DNA of 64,000 nucleotides from Amoebidium appalachense (GCA_963693365.1 CAVNZM010000015.1:2418001-2482000); one strand, 5' to 3'. Shown: positions 21,458 through 30,936, counted from the first letter of the stretch. Made by a program: numbers and translations. The notes: generated by a model from the sequence alone, not told the origin.

Positions 21458-23478
21458 ATGCCACGTTATGTCTTTGCCGCCTCTGATTTGTTTCCTGTTC
21501 CGGCCATTCCTGTGCCGGACCGTTCTGGACAAGCCCGTCTACGGAGTCAACGCCGTCGGCAACGTCTGTCTCACCGGCTGAAGGGGGTTACCTTGGCTAA
21601 CCGTTGTCTTGGTGCCCTCAACGAGCTGTGGGCAGGCGGCCCTTGCCCATTCCCGACCCGGTTGGTGAACAGTCACCACTATGCCCTGTGGACCTTTGTC
21701 CTTAGGGCCAGCTACGATGCTATACGCGCGGGTGTCTACGACGCTCAGCCTGCGAGTAGTGTCTTGGCTGCGTTCCCCGCGGCCTACCCTGTATTGGCAG
21801 GATGGCTACCTCTCACGGCTAAAAATGCCGCTTTGCCACCCCCTGGGATTGGAGCCACAGTGGACGTGTTGCAGTTTTTGTCTCCTACACTGCAGCCGTT
21901 TTTGGCCAACTGCGACGGCGGCCTTCTCAAGCCTGTTCCGCCGACGCCTGCAGAGCTGCGCCGCATCCGACCGGCGCATCACGTTCCCAGTGGGGAATAC
22001 GGTCCCCTGCTTCTTCGGCTTCAAGACTGCGGCATGGTGCACTATTTCGAGGCGGAGGAAAAACCACTGGCCATCAATGGGCTGTTTGGGGTCCCCAAAG
22101 ACACCAGAGTCCGCGTCATTTTTGACGGCCGCCGTGGCAACCTGTTCTTTGCCCGTGATCATCCTGCCCTCAAGGTGCACCTGCCCAACCCTGCCGATTT
22201 TGCCGATCTGTTGCTGGGGCCTGAGGATTGCCTCTTTTTTGGCAAGTCAGACATGGACAACCAGTTCCATCGTCTTCTTGCCCCCGAGTGGCTGTGGCGG
22301 TACTTCGGATTGCCGCCTGTGTCTTCGAAGGCTGTTGGCATTTCTGGGCCCGACCGGCTTGTGTACCCGGCCCTCAAGACCGTGCCCATGGGCTGGGTGC
22401 ATTCTGTGCTTGTGGCTCAAGACGTCCATGGGCAGTTGGCTGACCGAGCCGGCATGCCCCGCATTGAGCGCCTCTGTGCTATAGTGCCGCGGCCTGTGGA
22501 GGCCACGCAGCATGCCCTGTATGTGGACGACTGTGGCTGGGTCGGCACAGATGCCACCGCCATCAATCGTCAGCGTGAATCGTATCATGGCGTCATCGGC
22601 CCGGCTGGTCTTCCCCCCAATGTCAAGATGGATGTGGCTGCTGGTTCGTCGTCCTCTATGGTGCTGCTAGGCCTGGAAATGCATCGCTCTGGGATATTGC
22701 GCCCGTCTGGCGCTTCCTTGTGCCGTCTGGTGGCGGAAACCCAGGCCGTGTTGCGTCGTGGTGTCGTCACGCAGCTCCGTTTGCAGCAGTTGCTTGGTGG
22801 TTGGGTGTGGGCGGCACTGCTGCAGCGGCCGCTTTTGTCGGTTCTGAGTGCCGTCTACAGTTTTGTGGAGCAGCTGGGGGGTCGGGAACAGCCCCTTTCC
22901 CCGCCCGTGGTGTGGGAGCTTCAGGCGATGTGTGCTTTGGCCCCTTTGATGCGTTGTGATTTGCGTTCTGGGTTTGCTAGCACCATGTTCTGCACTGATG
23001 CTTCCTTGTTGGGTGGTGCAGTGGTGTCCCGGGTGCTTCCAGCAACGCTTCTCCGCCAAGTGCTGCCTCACTGCAACCGGCGTGGCCACTACAGCCAGCT
23101 GTCTGGTCCTGTGCACGAGCCAAGCCCGTCCGCCCCCCGGCACTTATCCTGGCAGCTGTTGGTGGCTGGTGGACCACCAACATCAGTGATCGTTGGCGCC
23201 ACTCCGACCACATCAACATTCTGGAGGGAGAAGCCTTGCTCCTGGGGCTTCGTCGATTAGGTCGGTCTACGGCTGCCCGGGGCTCCCGCTACCTTTGGGG
23301 CCTTGATTCGACGGCGCTGCTTGGGGCTGTTGCTAAGGGTCGTTCGGCATCCCGACACCTTAACCGTGTATGCCACCAGGTGGCTGCCTACACGCTTGCC
23401 CTCGACATTCGTTTGTATTGTGTGTGGCTGCCGTCAGCCCACAATCCTGCAGATGGTCCCTCGCGGTTTTCTGGCTGA
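21458..23478 (+). pseudogene. ORF2, reverse transcriptase-RNase H (frame change before RNase H)
   Basis: Starts MPRYVFAASDLFPVPAIP, 109 bp after ORF1. RT motifs: VRVIFDGRRGN, motif A GKSDMDNQFHRLL (about 22240), motif B LKTVPMGWVHSVLVAQ, and motif C ALYVDDCGW (YVDD, about 22520). A connection domain follows, then RNase H: FCTDASLLGGAVVS (first Asp), then, in the next frame, INILEGEALLLG (Glu), DSTALLGAVAKG (Asp) and SAHNPADGPSR (last Asp) to TGA 23476-23478. Frame 2 closes at 23260 because the C-run at about 23129 has six C; the 27.9-kb copy has seven and reads through. It either decayed by one base or uses a slip. It copies the element RNA into DNA. Confidence 0.85.
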
Positions 23479-24389
23479 CCAGGCCATAAAGCCCCCAACC
23501 CTCAAGGCCTACCGGGATGCTGTTGTTGAGTTCCTGGATTGGTTGCCCCCTGGCACCGACACCAAGTCCCCCGCCAAACTGGACGACCTCCTGGTGGAGT
23601 ATTTTGAGGAGTGTTATGCCATTGATCCATCGCGTGGCCAGCGTCACTGGCAGCGCTGTCAACACAGCTGCCGGCATCAAGCATTTCATGCCACGCTTGG
23701 GTCCACACCTGCAGGCCGCCCAACGGAGCCTGCAGGGCTGGAACCGGCTTGTTCCAGCAAAGACCACGCCCCCGCTTCCGTTTTCATTGGTCCTCGTCAT
23801 TGGCCATCATTTGTATTCCAAAATTGACCCCTTGTTTGGAATTGCTGTTTTGCTTGGATTTGAGTGTTATTTTCGTGCCAGTAGTGAGCTGCTTATGCTC
23901 ACTCGTGCGGATCTTATTTTGCCCGACGACCCCGTTCCCCACGACATGCCACCGGGTACAGGCGGCATCCGGCTGGCCGACACCAAGACCGGTCCAAATC
24001 AGTTTGTCCCCATCACCGACCCGTCCCTGTTGGCCATCCTGTCTTTCTGGTTCCGTGGTGCCCCCCCTTCTGCGCGGCTGTTTCCTTTCTCGTATGATGT
24101 TCTGCGTGCCAAGTTCCAAGCAGCATGTGACTCCCTCGGCCTCAACGAGTATGGGTTCCATCTTCACAGTCTTCGCCATGGCGGTGCCTCGAGAGACTAC
24201 GTCAGGGGTGTTTCAGTAGAGACGATTGCTCTGCGTGGTCGGTGGAGATCGCATGCCTCCCTCCGCCGGTATGTGCAGGCCGGCCAGTCTCTTGTTCTTT
24301 CTATTCGCGTGCCTGCGTCGCTCCTTGCCCGGGCTGCAGCGCTGCGTCAGTCACCCACGGCATGGTTCGTTCCTTCCCGTGCCAGGTAG
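23453..24389 (+). pseudogene. Tyrosine recombinase (integrase), one frameshift
   Basis: Starts at ATG 23453 (MVPRGFLADQAIKPPT), overlapping the RNase H end by 26 bp. The N-terminal core-binding region contains LKAYRDAVVEFLDWL and VEYFEECYAIDP. A GT loss in gctgtcaacac (about 23660; the sister copy reads gctgtgtcaacac) moves the frame once. The catalytic domain then reads FECYFRASSELLMLTRADL (box I Arg, with one extra serine compared with sister copies), TGGIRLADTKTGP, HLHSLRHGGAS (His-x-x-Arg), and GRWRSHASLRRYVQ (Trp/His and the nucleophile Tyr), with TAG at 24387-24389. It would integrate the circular DNA copy by site-specific strand exchange. Confidence 0.88.
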
Positions 24390-24395
24390 GGAGTG

Positions 24396-24491
24396 GTGGA
24401 GCACACCTGTGCCTGCTTGTGAGATTGATCCACAGGCACCGGCTCATGTACCCCCTTGCTGGGGCTGGTAAAGACGACGTTGGCATAAGAA
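24396..24491 (+). repeat. B1 terminal repeat
   Basis: A 96-bp repeat, gtggagcacacctg to ggcataagaa, matching B2 at 25087-25182. It contains inverted tgcctg...caggca and a cccc-ttgct-gggg hairpin. It follows the recombinase stop by 6 bp. Confidence 0.9.
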
Positions 24492-24995
24492 TATTTAGTT
24501 TGTAAACGTGTTTTCTTTGCAGGAGAATTAGATAGCCCCGTTGGAGTGAAATTGTGTGTTGCGAGTGTGCTGTAAAATTCGTAGTAGTAGCATGGTGTAG
24601 GCCTTGGTGTGTTTGGTGTGTGTGCAAAGTTTCAGGCTGCTAGCATTTTTATTTAGGGAGCTGTAGCTGTTTTTATGTTCTGTGGGATATGCCATATGGA
24701 TATATTGATGAGTTTGAGTTATATCTAGTCCGAAATGGGCGGCAATCGATTTGGTCTTTGTGATCTAGGGGTTTTAGCCACTTGTGAAAAATTTTCATTG
24801 GTTGATGTGCAGCAAAAATTCCATTTTGGTAGATTTCATGGATTTGATAGGTTCTAAGCCATTTCTTCATATTTCCATAGGCAAAAATGTGGGCCGCGCT
24901 ATACAATGAGCTTGCGCGGCCCCAGGGAGGTCAGTTGCGGCGTTACTGAGCGCGTTTAGGTCTCTTTAGGCCCAATTTTTTAGCTAAGTTTTTGC
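24490..24995 (+). repeat. A2 terminal repeat
   Basis: Direct repeat of A1 (19562-20068), differing by only a handful of bases. Its first bases are fused to B1 as ggcataagaatatttag, the arrangement expected at the junction of a circular intermediate. Confidence 0.9.
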
Positions 24996-25086
24996 CCACC
25001 CACCACACCCTTTGCCTATTTAGGCACTAGGCTACGTTTTTTGAGCATTTTTCTGTATGACATTTGTCATTCTTTTCATTGCTCCT

Positions 25087-25182
25087 GTGGAGCACACCTG
25101 TGCCTGCTTGTGAGATTGATCCACAGGCACCAACTCATGTACCCCCTTGCTGGGGCTGGTAAAGACGACGTTGGCATAAGAA
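25087..25182 (+). repeat. B2 terminal repeat, right end of the element
   Basis: Direct repeat of B1 after a 91-bp spacer that contains the palindrome atgacatttgtcat. Host sequence (gtgagcttttc...) begins at 25183. Confidence 0.88.
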
Positions 25183-25264
25183 GTGAGCTTTTCTGGGCGT
25201 ATCACGCCTTTTGTACCCTCACGTCGCGAGGAGGAACTTCGAGGAGGGTAACAAAATCAAGGCG
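25183..25264. other. Short host sequence between two YR elements
   Basis: About 82 bp of sequence not present in the element family separates B2 of the main copy from the A repeat of the next copy. It may be the original continuation of the sequence left of 19562. Confidence 0.5.
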
Positions 25265-25631
25265 ATATTTAGTTTGTAAACGTGTTTTCTTTGCAGGAGA
25301 ATTAGATAGCCCCGTTGGAGTGAACTTGTGTGTTGCGAGTGTGCTGTAAAATTGATGGTAGTAATATGTTGTAGGCCTTGGTGAATTTGATGTGTGTGCA
25401 AAGTTTCAGGCTGCTAGCATTTTTATTTAGGGAGCTGAAGTTGTTTTTTTGTTCTGTGGGATATGCCATATGGATATATTGATGTGTGAGTTATATCTAG
25501 TCCGAAATGGGCGGCAATTGATTTGGTCTTTGTGATCTAGGGGATTTAGCCACTTGTAAAAAAAATTTCATTGGTTGATGTGCAGCAAAAATTCCATTTT
25601 GGTAGATTTCATGGATTTGATAGGTTCTAAG

Positions 25632-26340
25632 AGGATTCCCTCTATTTTGGCAAGTCGGACATGGACAACCAGTTCCATCGTCTTCTTGCCCCCGAGTGGC
25701 TGTGGCGGTACTTCGGATTGCCGCCTGTGTCTTCGAAGGCTGTTGCCCTTTCTGGGCCCGACCGGCTTGTGTACCCGGCCCTCAAGACCGTGCCCATGGG
25801 CTGGGTGCATTGTGTGCTTGTGGCTCAAGACGTCCATGGGCAACTAGTTGGCTGACCGAGCTGGCATGCCCCGCATTGAGTGCCCCTGTGCGATAGTGCC
25901 GCGGCCTGTGGAGGCCACGCAGCATGCCCTGTATGTGGACGACTGTGGCTGGTTCGGCACAGATGCCACCGCCATCAATCGTCAGCGTGAATCGTATCAT
26001 GGCGTCACCGACCCGGCTGGTCTTCCCTCCAACGTCAAGAAGGATGTGGCTGTTGGTTCGTCGTCCTCTATGGTGCTGCTAGGCCTTGAAATGCATTGCT
26101 CTGGGATTTTGCGCCCGTCTCGTGCTTCCTTGTGCCGTCTGGTGGCGGAAACCCAGGCCGTGTTGGGTCGTGGTGTCGTCACGCAGCTCCGTTTGCAGCA
26201 GTTGCTTGGTGGTTGGGTGTGGGCGGCACTGCTGCAGCGGGCCGCTTTTGTCGGTTCTGAGTGCCGTCTACAGTTTTGTGGAGCAGCTGGGGCGTCGGGA
26301 ACAGCCCCTTCCACCACCCGTGGTGTGGGAGCTTCAGGCA
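25632..26340 (+). pseudogene. RT core fragment, left of nested insertion
   Basis: Begins within motif A (SDMDNQFHRLLAPEWLW), with VPMGWVHCVLVAQ and ALYVDDCGWFGTD (YVDD intact). A 4-bp insertion (acta, about 25846) after the VHGQL codons shifts the frame before the YVDD box. It ends in the region equivalent to WELQAM, where the nested element begins. Confidence 0.8.
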
Positions 26341-26429
26341 ATGGTTCGTTTTTAAACGGGTTTTCTTTGAGGAACGGCCGCAGCCACGACGACGAAGTGA
26401 CATGTGGAATTCGAACTGCCAGCTACTTT

Positions 26430-26592
26430 GCATTCCGATTGGTTAGTCTCTAGGTATGGCTTAGCCAATCACTTCTCTGTACGTAAATGTAAGTGCAATG
26501 ATTGGTCCTGTTTAAGTTTAGCCATATTTGGTCTTTACATTCCCCTGTAGCCAATCGGATGTTGTGAGCCATATCCTGCGTGTATATAAACC
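26430..26592 (+). promoter_or_regulatory. Promoter-like segment of A'1: four CCAAT boxes and a TATA box
   Basis: ATTGG at 26438, CCAAT at 26465, ATTGG at 26501, CCAAT at 26551, then gtgtatataaacc (TATA at 26583-26590). The same set recurs in A'2 about 866 bp downstream. CCAAT/NF-Y plus TATA spacing of this kind is typical of pol II promoters, so the A' repeat probably drives transcription of the nested element. Confidence 0.7.
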
Positions 26593-26724
26593 GCTAGCCC
26601 GCAGATTCGTAGGCCTCTCAGTCGCTGGCACTGCTCCTGAGCAGAATGTGTCCTTAGTCTAGCAAGTTGGCAGGGCCTCCTGAGGCCCGTAAACGGTTGT
26701 TTTCTCTAGTTAAGTATTTTGTTT

Positions 26725-27105
26725 TACACCGTTTATGCTGCCATGGCGTCGCGACTCTTCACGTGCAGCACTGCCCCTCGACACAGCTGTCCGCCTGGCC
26801 CCTTGCTGGCTTAAACTGACTTCTGGCGATGGCCATGTTGGCTTCACACCCTTGTTCCGCCACTCTGACGCTCTGCCCCCCCACACGTTTCGGCCCTGGC
26901 CTGCCTTTTGGCAACCTATTTTCGTTTTGGGACGTCTCCTTAGCCGTCCTCGCCCTCGACTCTTCAGTCCCTGGGCGGCTGTTTGGTTCTGTACGCGCGG
27001 GTTAACACTCAGCATGCGAGCGTTCCAACCAGTTGTCCGCTCTGCCTGTTTATTTGCAAACATTTTTGATACGGCGCCCTTTGCATTGCGCCAGCATGGG
27101 AGGTG
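26725..27105 (+). other. Internal segment of the non-autonomous element
   Basis: Holds an ATG at 26735 (MLPWRRDSSRAALP) with an open frame of about 150 codons into B'1. Composition is Pro/Arg/Phe-rich and no motif or homology to the autonomous ORFs is visible. It may be spurious; a small accessory protein cannot be excluded. Confidence 0.35.
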
Positions 27106-27752
27106 TGGAGAGCACATGTGTTTGTGTGTGCAGCCTAGGCATCTACACACGACACAGCAAGTAATCTATCCCCTTGCTGGGGCGAGTAAAGAGTGACGGC
27201 ACAAGAATGGTTCGTTTTTAAACGGGGTTTCTTTGAGGAACGGCCGCAGCCACGACGACGAAGTGACATGTGGAATTCGAACTGCCAGCTACTTTGCATT
27301 CCGATTGGTTAGTCTCTAGGTATGGCTTAGCCAATCACTTCTCTGTACGTAAATGTAAGTGCAATGATTGGTCCTGTTTAAGTTTAGCCATATTTGGTCT
27401 TTACATTCCCCTGTAGCCAATCGGATGTTGTGAGCCATATCCTGCGTGTATATAAACCGCTAGCCCGCAGATTCGTAGGCCTCTCAGTCGCTGGCACTGC
27501 TCCTGAGCAGAATGTGTCCTTAGTCTAGCAAGTTGGCAGGGCCTCCTGAGGCCCGTAAACGGTTGTTTTCTCTAGTTAAGTATTTTGTTTTTCCCGCCCA
27601 CCCTCCCTTGAGTGACTGTGGTGATGGCCTGCCATCTAAAATGTGTCTCCTTGGAGAGCACATGTGTTTGTGTGTGCAGCCTAGGCATCTACACACGACA
27701 CAGCAAGTAATCTATCCCCTTGCTGGGGCGAGTAAAGAGTGACGGCACAAGA

Positions 27753-28299
27753 ATGTGTGCTTTGGCCCCGTTGATGCGTTGTGATTTGCGTTCTGGGTTT
27801 GCTAGCACCATGTTCTGCACTGATGCTTCCTTGTTGGGTGGTGCAGTGGTGTCCCGGGTTCTTCCAGGAGCGCTTCTCCGCCAAGTGCTGCCTCACTGCA
27901 ACCGGCGTGGCCACCACAGCCAGCTGTCTGGTCCCGTGCACGAGCCAAGCCCGTCCGCCCCCCCGGCACCTATCCTGGCAGCTATTGGTGGCCGGTGGAC
28001 AATCAACATCAGTCATCGTTGGTGCCACTCCGACCACATCAACATTCTGGAGGGAGAAGCCTTGCTCCTGGGGTTTCGTCGATTAGGTCGGTCTACGGCT
28101 GCCTACCTTTGGGGCCTTGATTCGACGGCGGCGCTGCTTGGGGCTGTTGCTAAGGGTCGTTCAGCATCCTGTCGCCTTAACTGTGTAGGTGGCTGCCTAC
28201 ATGCTTGCCCTCGACATTCGTTTGTATTGTGTGAGGCTGCCGTCAGCCCACAATCCTACAGATGGTCCCTCGCGGTTTTCTGGCTGACCAGGCCATAAA
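27753..28299 (+). pseudogene. RT-RNase H fragment, right of nested insertion
   Basis: Continues with CALAPLMRCDLRSGF, FCTDASLLGGAVVS, then in the same frame GGRWTINISHRW, INILEGEALLLG and DSTAALLGAVAKG. The seven-C run at about 27958-27964 keeps the RNase H in frame with the RT, unlike the two other copies. Small deletions after AKGRSASCRLN break the last RNase H motif. Confidence 0.8.
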
Positions 28300-28714
28300 G
28301 CCCCCAACCCTCAAGGCCTACCGGGATGCTGTTGTTGAGTTCCTGGATTGGTTGCCCCCTGGCATCGACACCAAGTCCCCCGCCAAACTGGACGACCTCC
28401 TGGTGGAGTATTTTGAGGAGTGTTATGCCAAGTTCCAAGCGGCATGTGACTCCCTCGGCCTCAACGAGTATGTGTTCCATCTTCACAGTCTTCGCCATGG
28501 TGGTGCCTCGAGAAACTACGTCAGGGATGTTTCGGTAGAGACGATTGCTCTGCGTCACGGAGGTCGGTGGAGATCGCATGCCTCCCTCCGCCGGTATGTG
28601 CAGACCGGCCAGTCTCTTGTTCTTTCTATTCGGGTGCCTGCGTCGCTCCTTGCCCGGGCTGCAGCGCTGCCTCAGTCACCCACGGCATGGTTCGTTCCTT
28701 CCCGTGCCAGATAG
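28262..28714 (+). pseudogene. Tyrosine recombinase with a 490-bp in-frame deletion
   Basis: Opens MVPRGFLADQAIKPPT and reads to VEYFEECYA, then passes directly to KFQAACDSLGLNEY, in frame. The breakpoints share tgcca in the full copy. Box I with the catalytic arginine is lost; HLHSLRHGGAS, GRWRSHASLRRYV and the Tyr remain, to TAG 28712-28714. Inactive, but could still bind DNA. Confidence 0.85.
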
Positions 28715-28720
28715 GGAGTG

Positions 28721-29195
28721 GTGGAGCACACCTGTGCCTGCTTGTGAGATTGATCCACAGGCACCGACTCATGACATGTATCCCCTTGCTGGGGCTGGTA
28801 AAGACGACGATTGCATAAGAATAGTTTGTAAACGTGTTTTCTTTGCAGGAGAATTAGATAGCCCCGTTGGAGTGAAATTGTGTGTTGCGAGTGTGCTATA
28901 AAATTCGTAGTAGTAGTATGTTGTAGGCCTTCGTGTGTTTGATGTGTGTGCAAAGTTTCAGGCTGCTAGCATTTTTATTTAGGGAGCTGTAGCTGTTTTT
29001 TTTTCTGTGGGATATGCCATCATGATATGGATATATTGATGAGTGTGAGTTTATCTAGTCCAAAATGAGCGGCAATTGATTTGGTCTTTGTGATCTAGGG
29101 GTTTTAGCCACTTGTGAAAAATTTTCATTGGTTGATGTGCAGCAAAAATTCCATTTTGGTAGATTTCATGGATACGATAGGTTCTAAGTCATTTC
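28721..29195 (+). repeat. B1 plus shortened A2 of the third copy
   Basis: B (28721-28821, with a 4-5 bp insertion in gactcatgacatgtatcc) is joined to an A lacking its first few bases (tagtttgtaaacg). The A ends prematurely at ctaagtcattt (29195), before the hairpin/TATA part. Confidence 0.8.
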
Positions 29196-30361
29196 TTATG
29201 CCAACGTCGTCTTTACCAGTCCCAGCAAGGGGGTACATGAGCCGGTGAGACTGGGCAACAGGCTTGCACTTGGGCAGAAAGCGCCTGCAGCTGCTCTTGG
29301 ACGTCTACACCGTCAGAACGCCGCTGGGGGGAGGGCGACCCAGGTGGGGGGGAGGCACGGCCGCTGCGAGGAGTGCGACAGAGCAAGTGCAGCTGGTCGG
29401 TGACTTTCCAACCAACCATCTCAGGGTCATCAAAAGCCATCGAGCGCGCCTTGAGGGCTGAAACCACACTGTTGACGGTTTCTGCCGGCAGGCTGTTCCA
29501 GGGGAGGGTGTTGGACTGCAAAACGGCCAGACTTTTGAGACTTGCGTCGTCCGCATCGGTAGAGATCTCCAAAAGCTTTTCGAGGAGAGCGGCCCCCTTG
29601 GCGACCAGAGCAGGAGGAGGGGCCATTGCAATGCACACAAACCAGACTAGAGCACGAAAACTTGAAAACGAAGACTGGAAAATGCAAAAACACGGGAAAA
29701 CCGACACCGCAAAAAACGTCCGAAAACCAGCTAAAACGCAACGGCGCGCACGCAAAACTCTTACCAGATGCTGCCGAAGCTAAGCGCGCGCTCCTGGGCA
29801 AAAAAAACTAGAGAAAAAACGAACAACAGCGCGAAAAACGGGGACTAGAGTTGCAAAAACTTAGCTAAAAAAATTGGGCCTAAAGAGACCTAAACGCGCT
29901 CTCAGTAGCGCCGGAACTGACCTCCCTGGGGCCGCGCAAGCTCATTATATAGCGCGGCCCACATTTTTGCCTATGGAAATATGAAGAAATGACTTAGAAC
30001 CTATCAAATCCATGAAATCTACCAAAATGGAATTTTTGCTGCAAATCAACCAATGAAAAATTTTCACAAGTGGCTAAAACCCCTAGATCACAAAGACCAA
30101 ATCGATTGCCGCCCATTTCGGACTAGATATAACTTACACTCATCAATATATCCATATGTCATATCCCACAGAACATAAAAACAGCTACAGCTCCCTAAAT
30201 AAAAATGCTAGCAGCCTGAAACTTTGCACACACATCAAACACACCAAGGCCTACACCATGCTACTACTACGAATTTTACAGCACACTCGCAACACACAAT
30301 TTCACTCCAACGGGGCTATCTAATTCTCCTGCAAAGAAAACACGTTTACAAACTAAATATT
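29192..30361 (-). mobile_element. Inverted element fragment: B stub, ORF1 5' part, leader, A1
   Basis: An inverted B end (29192-29247) is fused to ORF1 (start ATG 29626, running to 29248), followed by the leader and a full inverted A (29853-30361). ORF1 here reads MAPPPALVAKGAALLEKLLEI without a frame break: gaaaagcttttgg has the C missing from the other copies, so it preserves the original N-terminal frame. The protein is truncated after QALSAQVQA. Confidence 0.8.
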
Positions 30362-30675
30362 CTTCGCCATAGGCAAAAATGTGGGCTGCGCTATATAATG
30401 AGCTTGCGCGGCCCCAGGGAGGTCAGTTGCGGCGCTACTGAGCGCGTTTAGGTCTCTTTAGGCCCAATTGTTTAGCTAAGTTTTTTTGCCCACCCACCAC
30501 ACCCTTGCCTATTTAGGCACTAGGCTACGTTTTTTGAGCATGTTTCTGTATGACATTTGTCATTCTGTTCATTGCTCCTGTGGAGCACACCTGTGCCTGC
30601 TTGTGAGATTGATCCACAGGCACCGGCTCATGTATCCCCTTGCTGGGGCTGGTAAAGATGACGTTGGCATAAGAA
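30361..30675 (+). repeat. Inner A fragment, spacer and B, plus orientation
   Basis: Starts at ccataggcaaaaatgtgggc (the hairpin/TATA section, tatataatg intact), then A end (about 30489), spacer, and B (30580-30675). It lies head-to-head with the inverted A at 29853-30361, giving an inverted repeat of about 120 bp on each side. Confidence 0.8.
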
Positions 30676-30842
30676 TAGAGAATTTGGCAACCGGAAATCT
30701 GTACATTAGATTTTGCTTGACTCCGTATATTGCGATTGCGGAATGCAGTGTTTAGCAACCTGGGTGCCGGCCGTTTTAATTTGTTCTGGTAACGCGATTT
30801 TACAGAGAACCCTTGCACCCTCAGCCATACCAATTTGTGGAG

Positions 30843-30844
30843 TT

Positions 30845-30936
<92 letters not shown>

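Larger units (their letters stand above)
19562..25182 (+). mobile_element. PAT/kangaroo-like tyrosine-recombinase retrotransposon, most complete copy
   Basis: The order is A1 (19562-20068), leader, ORF1 (20294-21348), ORF2 RT-RNase H (21458-23478 over two frames), tyrosine recombinase (23453-24389), B1 (24396-24491), A2 (24490-24995), a 91-bp spacer, and B2 (25087-25182). A1/A2 and B1/B2 are direct repeats, so the right end is B-A-B: the split direct repeats described for PAT-like and Volvox kangaroo YR elements. All three ORFs are on one strand, unlike kangaroo, in which the recombinase is reported inverted. ORF1, ORF2 and the recombinase each have a small indel relative to sister copies, so this copy is probably inactive but little decayed. 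Confidence 0.92.
26341..27752 (+). mobile_element. Non-autonomous YR element (second family) nested in the RT gene
   Basis: The structure is A'1 (26341-26724), about 380-bp internal segment, B'1 (27106-27206), A'2 (27207-27590), 61-bp spacer, B'2 (27652-27752). A'1 and A'2 differ at very few positions (gggtttt against ggggttt near the start). The arrangement copies the split direct repeats of the autonomous family but has no Gag, RT or recombinase, so it must use proteins in trans. The interrupted RT sequence resumes exactly after it (caggca / tgtgctttggcc), with ATG at both borders and no target-site duplication. Confidence 0.85.
25265..29195 (+). mobile_element. Third YR-retrotransposon copy, internally deleted and carrying a nested element
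   Basis: A1 (25265-25630) is fused to RT at motif A, so leader, ORF1 and the RT N-terminus are missing. RT runs 25632-26340, is split by a second-family element (26341-27752), and resumes at 27753. RNase H is in one frame with the RT (seven-C version). The recombinase (28262-28714) has a 490-bp deletion. B1 (28721-28821) and a shortened A2 (28822-29195) follow. The right end is replaced by an inverted fragment. Confidence 0.88.

Noticed and set aside
19562-25182. Ty1/copia or Ty3/gypsy LTR retrotransposon.
   Set aside because: There is no DDE integrase or aspartic protease, the repeats are split as A...BAB, and a tyrosine recombinase with HxxR and Tyr boxes follows RNase H.
19555-25190. Target-site duplication around the main element.
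   Set aside because: The flanks (caaagaa / gtgagc) share at most AA with the element ends; no 4-6 bp direct repeat was found.
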